From contig NZ_JBNNTI010000004.1 of assembly GCF_050278625.1 (NCBI RefSeq), positions 1 through 64,000 of the forward strand: a stretch of DNA of 64,000 nucleotides. Direction: 5' to 3'. Position 1 is the first letter of the stretch. Every line of letters starts with the position of its first letter. The notes below the pieces were generated by a model. The model was not told the origin of the DNA. It searched no databases and saw only the letters and a program-made list of their open reading frames with translations. A program made the position numbers and the translations under genes. Shown piece by piece: positions 25,316-33,128 of this stretch. The stretch is from Viridibacillus sp050278625 (GTDB taxonomy: Bacteria; Bacillota; Bacilli; Bacillales_A; Planococcaceae).

Positions 25316-26491
25316 TTATATTACTCGCTTTAAAGTTCTTCCTCCAATTAAAGAGATAAAGAAGACAATTAGTAACATGATTGATACAAGTAATAGGAAG
25401 CTATACTGAGTGACAAATTGTAAATAGAGTCCGCCCAAAAATGGACCGCTCAAGCTACCTAAGCTAAAAAATATCCCACATAATAAATTGCCAGTTGGCA
25501 GTAATTCTTTAGGAGTTAAATCTGTCATATATGTAATCCCTAATGAGAATAGTGAACCTGCAAAAAGACCTGCACTTAAAAAGACCATCGCTACTAAAAT
25601 TTCAGATCCCTCGAGGAAACTGCCTATACCGAAAATCGTTCCCCCACCTGCTAAGGCACTTAATAGAACTTTGCGACGTCCAACCTTATCCCCCAGCATC
25701 CCTAATGGCACTTGTGAGATAATCCCACCTACCGAGAAAGCTGACAAAATAATAGATAACATGGCTACATCAAACGAAAGTCGTAGTGCATAAACCGGGA
25801 ACAATGCATTTAATGAAGACTCTAAAAAGCCATAACAAAACGGTGGTAAAAATGCTACCCATGCATATTTTAATGTCGATACATAACGTCCCCATGCTTT
25901 TTCGTCTACTTTTGACATTTGAATCGACTCTGGACGCTCATTTTTCAATAAGAAGATAAGCGACCATGCTACTATACAAAGAAGAGACGATACGATAAAT
26001 GGTAACGCTTCGAAAATTTTCATCAATGGGACAAATAAAGGTCCCAATGCAAAACCTAGACCAAATGATAAACCATAAATTGCAATGCTTTTACCCATGC
26101 GATGTGCTGGTGCTGTACTAGTAATCCATGTTTGAGTAGCATAATGCAATGCGTGATCTCCTATACCAATCAGTAAGCGTAACACAAACCAAAACGTGAT
26201 ACTTTTCCATAATGGAAACATTAATAATGATAAAAAAACAAGCGCTCCGCCAACCACAATAATTGGCTTATACCCAAACTTACGTAATGGTTGTTCGATA
26301 AAAGGAGATATTAATAATGTCCCAATATATAAACCTGTTGCATTCAAACCATTTAAAGCAGAAGAAACCCCATCCTGCTCGAAAATTACCGACACAAGCG
26401 GCAATAACATACCTTGAGAGAAGCCTGAAATGGAGACCATAATTACCAAAATCCAAAATCTTCTCTTTTCAAAATTAGTACTATGTCCCAT
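25316..26491 (-). CDS. Major facilitator superfamily transporter
   Basis: A 391-aa integral membrane protein with twelve predicted helices and the loop motif GDKVGRRKVLLS between TM8 and TM9. It resembles 12-TM drug/sugar-efflux-like MFS proteins; the substrate is unknown. The start at 26491 is set by AGGGGGAAG just upstream, nine codons inside the longer frame. Upstream lies an unusual leader: a promoter, a 20-codon ORF and a strong terminator 93 bp before the start, suggesting expression is controlled by attenuation. Confidence 0.88.
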   Translation of the reverse strand: MGHSTNFEKRRFWILVIMVSISGFSQGMLLPLVSVIFEQDGVSSALNGLNATGLYIGTLLISPFIEQPLRKFGYKPIIVVGGALVFLSLLMFPLWKSITFWFVLRLLIGIGDHALHYATQTWITSTAPAHRMGKSIAIYGLSFGLGFALGPLFVPLMKIFEALPFIVSSLLCIVAWSLIFLLKNERPESIQMSKVDEKAWGRYVSTLKYAWVAFLPPFCYGFLESSLNALFPVYALRLSFDVAMLSIILSAFSVGGIISQVPLGMLGDKVGRRKVLLSALAGGGTIFGIGSFLEGSEILVAMVFLSAGLFAGSLFSLGITYMTDLTPKELLPTGNLLCGIFFSLGSLSGPFLGGLYLQFVTQYSFLLLVSIMLLIVFFISLIGGRTLKRVI

Positions 26492-26583
26492 TTCTTCCCC
26501 CTTATGATTATAAAACAATTTAAGTATTACTTAATTCTTGTACAATATTACCATAATTATGTTGGAAGCTGATATAATTTTTT

Positions 26584-26632
26584 CCATAAAAAATGAAGGC
26601 CCAGTTCACATTAATAACATGTGTACTGAGCC
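26584..26632 (-). terminator. Leader terminator upstream of the MFS transporter gene
   Basis: On the minus strand GGCTCAGTACACAT pairs with ATGTGAACTGGGCC (one mismatch, one wobble; 7-nt loop), followed by TTCATTTTTTATGG. It lies between the leader ORF and the MFS start and has no other gene to terminate. Confidence 0.75.
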
Positions 26633-26673
26633 CTCTAACAATGACTATTATTCATTTTAATTTGCAGTTGCCT

Positions 26674-26736
26674 TTAAATCCTTAGCGGTAGTTCGCCGTT
26701 GACTGCTATATCCCTCCCTCTACTACAGATTTTCAT
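26674..26736 (-). CDS. Possible 20-aa leader peptide for the MFS transporter
   Basis: A 20-codon ORF, MKICSRGRDI followed by AVNGELPLRI, starts at ATG 26736 with AAGGAAAG about 5 nt upstream and a stronger AGGAGG 18 nt upstream. It lies between a plausible promoter and the leader terminator. Its sequence after the start (GCAGT...ACTGC) can fold. No homology is claimed. It may be a regulatory leader peptide or simply part of a non-coding leader. Confidence 0.4.
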   Translation of the reverse strand: MKICSRGRDIAVNGELPLRI

Positions 26737-26773
26737 AGTTACTTTCCTTATTGTCCTCCTTCCCTTTTCTTAT

Positions 26774-26808
26774 ATATACCTTATCACAATGTTTAAATAA
26801 TGTAAATT
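26774..26808 (-). promoter_or_regulatory. Candidate promoter for the MFS leader
   Basis: On the minus strand TTTACA and TAAGGT are spaced by 17 bp, with the alternative -10 TATATA nearby. It would start a transcript of about 180 nt up to the leader terminator. Confidence 0.5.
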
Positions 26809-26919
26809 TTCAAAATATAAATAACATGAAAATATTTAATAAGTCCTAGTATTTCCTTATTTCAATTGAAAAAACTATATAAATCAGCTACTATTGGGTA
26901 GAAGAAATGGGGTGTAATA

Positions 26920-27111
26920 ATGGGTAAATCAATTACAGATAAAGATCAACAAGTGACCTACCTAAAAGAACGTCTTCAAATCTTTTTAGAAGTGCTAGAC
27001 GCAATCGACCCTGAAACTACTGAATTAGAAGATATCGATCGCCTTATTCAGATGATGGACGATTTAGAAGAAAAAATGGATCAATTCAATGACAGACCTG
27101 AAAACCAATAA
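26920..27111 (+). CDS. SE1561 family small protein
   Basis: A 63-aa acidic protein conserved in Bacillales/Staphylococcus as the SE1561 family, of unknown function. The core YLKERLQIFLEVLDAID and LEDIDRLIQMMDDLEEKM is helical and amphipathic. GGGGTG precedes the ATG. It is monocistronic, followed by a terminator, and lies upstream of fumarase. Confidence 0.82.
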   Translation: MGKSITDKDQQVTYLKERLQIFLEVLDAIDPETTELEDIDRLIQMMDDLEEKMDQFNDRPENQ

Positions 27112-27152
27112 GTAAAATGAATGATTTCTTTCATTTTCATCAGTTTCTAAAA

Positions 27153-27177
27153 GAGCGAGAATTCACGCTCTTTTTTT
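27153..27177 (+). terminator. Terminator after the SE1561-family gene
   Basis: GAGCG/CGCTC hairpin followed by seven T, 40 bp after the stop codon. Confidence 0.8.
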
Positions 27178-27243
27178 CATATTTTGAAAAGGGTATAATA
27201 AGTATGGAATTAATACATTTCCTTATTTGAGGGGGCAATTTAC

Positions 27244-28779
27244 ATGAATTTAGAAAAGCTTGAACAAAGCATTTATGATTTAGTAACTGAAACATCGACA
27301 AACTTACCAAAAGATGTACGCCGCGCTATAAAAAAAGCAAAAGATGCTGAAAATGCTGGTACTCGTGCTGCTATGAGTTTAGATACAATCTCTACTAACA
27401 TTCATATGGCTGACGATAACATTTCACCCATCTGTCAAGACACTGGTCTTCCAACATTTAAATTAAAAACTCCAGTTGGTGTAAACCAAATAGAAATCAA
27501 AAAGGTTATAAAAAAAGCAATTGCTCGAGCTACTGCTGATGCGAAGTTGCGTCCAAACTCAGTAGACTCATTAACTGGTGCAAACAGTGGTGATAACTTA
27601 GGTGAAGGTCTACCTGTTATGAAATTTGAACAATGGGAAAATGACTTCATCGAAATCAAGTTAATCTTAAAAGGTGGCGGCTGTGAAAACAAAAATATTC
27701 AATACAGCTTACCAACTGAATTAGAAGGACTTGGACGAGCTGGTCGTGACCTAGATGGTATCCGCAAATGTGTTCTTCACTCTGTCTACCAAGCACAAGG
27801 ACAAGGCTGTTCTGCTGGATTCATCGGCGTTGGAATTGGTGGAGACCGCTCATCGGGATATGATCTAGCAAAAGAACAATTATTCCGTAACGTTGATGAT
27901 ACAAACCCAAATCCTGATTTAGCCAAATTAGAAGATTATATACTTGAAAAGGCTAATACATTAGGTATCGGTACAATGGGCTTCGGTGGTGAAGCAACTT
28001 TACTTGGCTGTAAAGTTGGCGTTATGAACCGTATCCCGGCATCATTCTATGTATCTGTAGCATATAACTGTTGGGCTTACCGTCGTATGGCAATCAATGT
28101 TGATGCTACTACTGGCGAAATCAAAAACTGGCATTACCAAGACGGCGAGAAAATCTCGTTCAAAGATGAACCCCAAACAGAAGAACCAAAATCAGAGAAA
28201 AAAATTGTTGAGCTAACAGCACCAATCTCTGAAGAACAAATTCGTTCATTAAACGTTGGTGATGTAGTCAAAATCACTGGTCGTATGTATACTGGCCGTG
28301 ACGCTATCCACCATCACTTAATGAGTCATGATGCTCCAGTTGATTTAAACGGCCAAATCGTTTATCACTGTGGTCCAGTAATGGCAAAAGATGAAAATGA
28401 CAATTGGACAGTAAAAGCTGCTGGTCCTACAACTTCTATCCGTGAAGAACCATATCAAGGCGATATTATGAAAAAATTCGGTATCCGCGCTGTTATGGGT
28501 AAAGGCGGTATGGGACCAAAAACACTTGCTGCTTTAGCTGAACACGGTGGCGTTTACTTAAATGCAATCGGTGGCGCTGCACAATATTATGCTGACTGTA
28601 TCAAATCAGTTGATGGCGTTGACTTAATGGAATTTGGTATTCCAGAAGCAATGTGGCATTTATCAGTTGAAGGCTTCACAGCTGTTGTAACAATGGACTC
28701 TCACGGTAACTCTTTACACGCAGACGTTCAAAAATCATCTCTTGATAAATTAGCTCTACATGCTGAACGCGTATTTTAA
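27244..28779 (+). CDS. fumA: Class I fumarate hydratase (iron-sulfur)
   Basis: A 511-aa TCA-cycle enzyme interconverting fumarate and malate, with fused alpha (~1-280) and beta (~315-511) domains. Cysteines likely to bind the 4Fe-4S cluster are in SPICQDTGLP, GGGCENKN and GQGCSAGFIG. The beta domain contains GRDAIHHHL and the GPTTSIREE and GKGGMG motifs. Being an oxygen-labile Fe-S enzyme it is a plausible beneficiary of the nearby iron/peroxide control. GAGGGGG precedes the ATG; a terminator follows. Confidence 0.93.
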   Translation: MNLEKLEQSIYDLVTETSTNLPKDVRRAIKKAKDAENAGTRAAMSLDTISTNIHMADDNISPICQDTGLPTFKLKTPVGVNQIEIKKVIKKAIARATADAKLRPNSVDSLTGANSGDNLGEGLPVMKFEQWENDFIEIKLILKGGGCENKNIQYSLPTELEGLGRAGRDLDGIRKCVLHSVYQAQGQGCSAGFIGVGIGGDRSSGYDLAKEQLFRNVDDTNPNPDLAKLEDYILEKANTLGIGTMGFGGEATLLGCKVGVMNRIPASFYVSVAYNCWAYRRMAINVDATTGEIKNWHYQDGEKISFKDEPQTEEPKSEKKIVELTAPISEEQIRSLNVGDVVKITGRMYTGRDAIHHHLMSHDAPVDLNGQIVYHCGPVMAKDENDNWTVKAAGPTTSIREEPYQGDIMKKFGIRAVMGKGGMGPKTLAALAEHGGVYLNAIGGAAQYYADCIKSVDGVDLMEFGIPEAMWHLSVEGFTAVVTMDSHGNSLHADVQKSSLDKLALHAERVF

Positions 28780-28794
28780 TAGAATATAAATGTT

Positions 28795-28832
28795 ACTCTC
28801 GAAGACTACTTACAGTTTTCGAGAGTTTTTTT
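28795..28832 (+). terminator. fumA terminator
   Basis: CTCTCGAA/TTCGAGAG stem followed by seven T, after the fumarase stop. Confidence 0.88.
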
Positions 28833-28905
28833 ATTATCTAGATGCACCTTTTCTCATAAATTAACATTTATTAAACAATACTCTTCCACAATTCCCGCCC
28901 CTATG

Positions 28906-28920
28906 TTATAATAATTCTAA
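28906..28920. promoter_or_regulatory. Per box upstream of pfeT
   Basis: TTATAATAATTCTAA matches the PerR consensus TTATAATNATTATAA at 13 of 14 defined positions. It lies about 100 bp upstream of the pfeT start, consistent with the known PerR control of pfeT in B. subtilis. Confidence 0.82.
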
Positions 28921-28996
28921 ATTAAAAATAATTTTAAAAACTACTGGTAAACCCTTGTGGATAGCCAGTTTTATTCATTAATTAAGATTTTGATAT

Positions 28997-29011
28997 TGAT
29001 ATTCATTATCA
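28997..29011. promoter_or_regulatory. Fur-like box overlapping the pfeT leader
   Basis: TGATATTCATTATCA matches the Fur consensus TGATAATNATTATCA at 13 of 14 defined positions. It ends directly at the AGGAGG ribosome site of pfeT. B. subtilis Fur is reported to activate pfeT from a site upstream of the promoter; here the site is downstream. Confidence 0.7.
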
Positions 29012-29023
29012 GGAGGTATGACA

Positions 29024-30928
29024 ATGGAAACTGTAAAACAGCAAAACCACTCTCTAATTGAGAAACTAAAAGAACATGCTGAACTAACTGCTGCATTAAC
29101 TTCAGGTGTCATCATTTTAATAGCCTGGCTACTAGAAAAAAATGATTTGAACACTTTATCCATACCATTTTTCATCCTTGCCTTTGTAATCGGAGGCTTT
29201 GCAAAAGCTAAAGAAGGTGTTGAAGAGACAATTGCTAACAAGGAACTAAATGTAGAATTCCTTATGATTTTAGCGGCAATCGGCTCTGCAATCATTGGTT
29301 ATTGGACTGAAGGTGCAATTTTAATCTTCATCTTTGCAGTAAGCGGTGCACTTGAAACGTATGCAATGAATAAAAGCCACAAAGAAATTTCAGCACTTAT
29401 GAATTTACAGCCTGAAGAAGCATGGTTAGTAGATGATCAAGGTGAACTAACTCGCGTCTCTGTTCCTGCTTTACAAAAAGGTGACCATCTTTTTATTAAA
29501 CCAGGTGAGCGTGTTCCTGCTGATGGAGTAATTATCGAAGGGACTACAGCTATCGACGAGGCCGCTATTAGCGGTGAGGCTTTACCAGTAACTAAACTTG
29601 AAGGTGATGAAGTATTCGCAGGAACTGTTAATATGAGTGGTGCAGTGACTATGGAAATGACGAAACCAAATTCCGAATCACTATTCCAGAAAATCATTGA
29701 CCTTGTACAATCTGCTCAAGATGAGAAATCACCTTCTCAGCAATTTATTGAACGATTTGAAGGTACTTATGTAAAATTTGTTTTAATTACCGTTGTCCTA
29801 ATGATGTTCATCCCCCACTTTTTACTTGATTGGGATTGGACAACTACTTTCTATCGTGCAATGGTATTACTTGTTGTTGCATCACCTTGTGCTCTCGTTG
29901 CATCTATTATGCCAGCAACACTCTCAGCCATTTCTAATGGTGCAAAAAGCGGTATTTTATTTAAAGGTGGCATTCACTTAGAAAATTTAAGTGTATTAAA
30001 CGCAATTGCATTTGATAAAACAGGAACACTAACAAAAGGGAAACCAGTTGTAACAGAGTTTATAGTTCGTGATGGTTTGGATCAACAACAATTACTTTCA
30101 ATTGTCGCTGGTATTGAATCACAATCAAACCACCCGCTTGCTCAATCGATTACCACTTTTGCGAAACAACAGGGAATAAAAACCTTTCATAAAGCGCAAA
30201 TTGAAGACGTACCTGGCTGGGGTCTAAAAGCGGTCGTCGATGACATTACTTATAAAGTAGGGAAAGCCGATTTCGTAGGTCATGAAGATGCGATGAGTTT
30301 TGCAAAGGGTATTGCACCTTCCTTAGCAGATGAAGGTAAAACGGTTATTTTCGTTCGTGATGAAAAAGGTATTGTTGCCATTGCTGCGATGAAAGACACC
30401 GTTCGTGAAGAAGCAAAACGCGCAATTGCTCTTCTTAAAGAGCTAGGTATTCACACAGTTATGTTAACCGGCGATAATGAAAATACAGCGAAAGTGATAG
30501 CAAACGAAGCAGGTGTTGATGCTTATATTGCAGAGTGCTTACCTGAAACAAAAGTACAACATATGAAGGATTTAATGGCTAAGTACAAACATGTCGGAAT
30601 GGTCGGCGATGGAATTAACGATGCCCCTGCCCTAGCAACAGCTACGACAGGTATTGCAATGGGCGAAGGAACAGACGTTGCTTTAGAGACAGCTGATGTT
30701 GTATTAATGAAAAATGACCTTTCTAAAATTGCTTATGCGGTTAAACTTTCACGTAAAATGCAAAAAACAGTAAAGCAGAATATTGCATTTTCCATTTCAG
30801 TTATCGCATTGCTTATTATCTCAAACTTCCTACAAACAATAGATTTACCTTTAGGCGTTGTCGGGCATGAAGGTAGTACAATTTTAGTGATTTTAAACGG
30901 TTTAAGACTTTTAAATAAAAACATCTAA
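29024..30928 (+). CDS. pfeT: P1B-4 metal-efflux ATPase, PfeT (ZosA) type
   Basis: A 634-aa P-type ATPase, probably exporting Fe(II). Visible motifs are: actuator SGEALPV, TM4 metal-site SPC within VASPCALVAS, phosphorylation site DKTGTLTKG, HP motif SNHPLAQS, GDGINDAPAL, and the P1B-4 signature HEGSTxxVxxNxLRLL at the end. No N-terminal Cys-x2-Cys domain is present, which fits P1B-4 rather than CadA. The start at 29024 is chosen because AGGAGG lies 7 nt upstream; the ATG at 29018 abuts it. PerR and Fur-like boxes precede it. Its terminator was interrupted by an IS. Confidence 0.9.
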   Translation: METVKQQNHSLIEKLKEHAELTAALTSGVIILIAWLLEKNDLNTLSIPFFILAFVIGGFAKAKEGVEETIANKELNVEFLMILAAIGSAIIGYWTEGAILIFIFAVSGALETYAMNKSHKEISALMNLQPEEAWLVDDQGELTRVSVPALQKGDHLFIKPGERVPADGVIIEGTTAIDEAAISGEALPVTKLEGDEVFAGTVNMSGAVTMEMTKPNSESLFQKIIDLVQSAQDEKSPSQQFIERFEGTYVKFVLITVVLMMFIPHFLLDWDWTTTFYRAMVLLVVASPCALVASIMPATLSAISNGAKSGILFKGGIHLENLSVLNAIAFDKTGTLTKGKPVVTEFIVRDGLDQQQLLSIVAGIESQSNHPLAQSITTFAKQQGIKTFHKAQIEDVPGWGLKAVVDDITYKVGKADFVGHEDAMSFAKGIAPSLADEGKTVIFVRDEKGIVAIAAMKDTVREEAKRAIALLKELGIHTVMLTGDNENTAKVIANEAGVDAYIAECLPETKVQHMKDLMAKYKHVGMVGDGINDAPALATATTGIAMGEGTDVALETADVVLMKNDLSKIAYAVKLSRKMQKTVKQNIAFSISVIALLIISNFLQTIDLPLGVVGHEGSTILVILNGLRLLNKNI

Positions 30929-30951
30929 AAAAGAGTGACCTCTAAATGAAG

Positions 30952-31597
30952 TGACCCCTAAAAGTTAGACACGGTTATTTCATTAGGCAGCCAAGGTCTG
31001 AACTCGGTATTGTACCGGGCTCAGGCCTTTTAGTTTCGCCTTAATTCGTTTGTGATTATAATAATCGATATATTTTTCTAATTCTACCTTAAAATGTTCT
31101 ACACTCTCAAATTCTTTTAAGTAGAGGAATTCAGATTTCAATGATTCCAAAGAAATTTTCCACGACGGAGTTGTCGTAACAGTTGCTTTTACGAGACATG
31201 CTTTGTGTAATGCCATGTTCTTTTAATGCATGACGATACTGTTTGTTTCTAACAAGCGTTGCCAATTCCAAAGTATAGAATCAGAAGACAAATTAAAGAT
31301 CGCAGCTGTTTCGAAGATAGACGTCCCATTTTCGTTCATATAGTTAAGTACGTCTAGTTTATATTGGACCGGATAATTTGTAATAGTTTTTGAGAAAAGC
31401 TTTTTTTCCATGATATTGATATTTTTTCACCCAAAATTGAAGTTTACTATAATGAACTCCAATGTCTTTTGCAATAGTTGAATAACCGTCAGCTCCATTT
31501 AAGTAGCGTGTTATTGCATTGATTTTTTCTTCAATTGTAAATTTAACCAAAATAATAGCACCCCAAATTTTAGACTATGTCTAAAATTTGGGGTGCA
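30952..31597 (-). mobile_element. Internally deleted IS3-family (IS150 group) element
   Basis: About 646 bp bounded by imperfect inverted repeats: left TGACCCCTAAAAGTTAGACA, right (read inward) TGCACCCCAAATTTTAGACA. It carries the start of OrfA (ATG-less TTG start at 31550), a sharp internal junction near 31253, and only the C-terminal part of the OrfB transposase. Next to the right end is an 18-bp palindrome with a TAT loop. It lies in the loop of the pfeT/yihY terminator: AAGAGTGACC on the left and GGTCACTCT on the right. No clean 3-bp target duplication is seen. Confidence 0.85.
30983..31550 (-). pseudogene. IS3-family transposase, broken
   Basis: Three fragments on the minus strand: an OrfA helix-turn-helix part (31359-31550, FTIEEKINAITRYLNGADGY), a second frame (31223-31411, YPVQYKLDVLNYMNENGTSI), and the OrfB C-terminus (30983-31216, ending HKRIKAKLKGLSPVQYRVQT). 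The second fragment runs from WNWQRLLETN straight into QYRHALKEHGITQ in another frame, showing loss of most of OrfB (about 600 bp expected). A one-base insertion shifts the frame after VVENFFGI. It cannot make a working transposase. Confidence 0.88.
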
Positions 31598-31610
31598 GTT
31601 CAAAAAATGG

Positions 31611-32543
31611 TCACTCTCTTTTTTGTGCTTCTAGTCTAATCTGCATAATAGCATTAATCTGTCCACTGGCCATTAAAATCATTCCTGTGAAATATAGCCA
31701 TAACATTAGTATGATAATCCCACCGATACTACCATATGTAGCAGAGTAATTTGCAAAATTACTAACATAGTATGAAAATCCATAAGATAAAACAAGCCAT
31801 GCAATCGTTGCAACAGCAGAACCCAATAATACACTTCTTAAGTATAATTTCATGTTAGGTACTATCCAATACATTACCGTTAATACTGTGAAAATTAACA
31901 ATGGAGGAATAATCGAACGAATATTATTCCACAACTTCAAAAAATCTACAGCTATTCCAAAATTAGAAAATAATATAACACCTATTTGTCTTCCAAAGAC
32001 CGATAATAATAATGCAACAATTATTAATCCTACTAATAAAAATGTGAAAATAACAGACACTAATCTCGCAATGATAAAAGGTCTTGTTTCGTCTTTATCA
32101 TAGGATCGGTTTATGGATTTGATCAGTGCATCTACTCCTTTAGATGCTGACCAAATCGTAGCGATAAAACCGATGGACAATAATCCACTATTTCTATTTT
32201 CTAGTACTTCACTAATTGTCCCATTGATTAATGAATATACTTGATCAGGTAAAATCGCATTTAAAAACAAATAAACTTGATCTGGATCTATATTTAAGAA
32301 CGGTAGTAGTGTCATTAAGAATATGAGTAAAGGAAAAAAGGATAACAGGAAGAAATAAGCTAGCTGCGCACTAAACCCTGAAATGTCCGCATCTTTTAGT
32401 CGCTGTATAAACTCCATCATAAATCCTTTTGATGTCGTTACATCATTAACCTTCCCATTCTTACCTTTTTTCTCTATTCCCATCATCTTCACCTTATCAA
32501 ATACCTCTGAAGATCTTGAATCGTAACGATTGTTTCTACTCAT
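31611..32543 (-). CDS. YihY/BrkB family membrane protein
   Basis: A 310-aa protein of the YihY (former RNase BN/virulence factor BrkB) family with about six transmembrane helices starting near residue 62 (AYFFLLSFFPLLIFLM). It has the family-typical SASKGVDALIKSINRSYD segment and a late GGIIILMLWLYFTGMILMASGQINA. The function is unresolved in the family. GGAGGAGGG precedes the ATG. It follows ytxH by 23 bp, so the two are co-transcribed. Its terminator is the one split by the IS. Confidence 0.88.
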   Translation of the reverse strand: MSRNNRYDSRSSEVFDKVKMMGIEKKGKNGKVNDVTTSKGFMMEFIQRLKDADISGFSAQLAYFFLLSFFPLLIFLMTLLPFLNIDPDQVYLFLNAILPDQVYSLINGTISEVLENRNSGLLSIGFIATIWSASKGVDALIKSINRSYDKDETRPFIIARLVSVIFTFLLVGLIIVALLLSVFGRQIGVILFSNFGIAVDFLKLWNNIRSIIPPLLIFTVLTVMYWIVPNMKLYLRSVLLGSAVATIAWLVLSYGFSYYVSNFANYSATYGSIGGIIILMLWLYFTGMILMASGQINAIMQIRLEAQKRE

Positions 32544-32566
32544 GTCCCTCCTCCCCTTTGTTCAGA

Positions 32567-32917
32567 TCAAAGATGAATTATATTTGGATCTTCTTCTGTT
32601 TCTTTTGGAGATACAAATGCATTTTTAGTATCTGCTATCAGGTTTTTCACTTGTGGTGTATAAGTTCGAATCTCATCGATTTTTTCCATTAAGTAATCTT
32701 TTTCTGATGAAAATGAATCGTATAGCGTTTGATACTTTTCCACTTTATTTTGTACCTTTTCAACAAACTCATCGCGATTTTTTGCATAGTACTTTACATC
32801 CTTTGAAATACTTTTAGCTTTGTTGCATGTGCTTTCACGTGTACTACGATCCAACATACTAATTGCTGCTCCTGCAATTGCTCCAATTGTAATTCCTACA
32901 AATAACTTATTCGACAT
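32567..32917 (-). CDS. YtxH domain protein
   Basis: A 116-aa small protein. It has an N-terminal glycine/alanine-rich membrane-spanning segment (FVGITIGAIAGAAISML) followed by a charged helical tail, as in the YtxH general-stress family. AAGGAGG precedes the ATG. First gene of the ytxH-yihY pair. The specific role is unknown. Confidence 0.8.
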   Translation of the reverse strand: MSNKLFVGITIGAIAGAAISMLDRSTRESTCNKAKSISKDVKYYAKNRDEFVEKVQNKVEKYQTLYDSFSSEKDYLMEKIDEIRTYTPQVKNLIADTKNAFVSPKETEEDPNIIHL

Positions 32918-33128
32918 TATAAATTCCTCCTTGCATTTAATTTCTTTGAAATAGTATGCCCTTATACTTTAACAATAAAACTAAAGTGATGGCTATTCAA
33001 TGTAATCTCTTAAAAAATTATTTCTTGACTTATAGACGGAATATTTAGAATAATAGAATATAATGGAGAAATAAATAGAAATAGGGAGAATATTTCACAA
33101 AAAACAACGTACAAGGGGGAAGTATTAA

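Noticed and set aside
26641..26800. Plus-strand C-rich small RNA (UCCUCCUUCCC-type)
   Set aside because: No terminator follows on the plus strand, while promoter and terminator both fit a minus-strand transcript.
31223..31550. Two separate small transposase-like genes
   Set aside because: They are frames of one broken OrfA/OrfB pair with an internal deletion; not functional genes.
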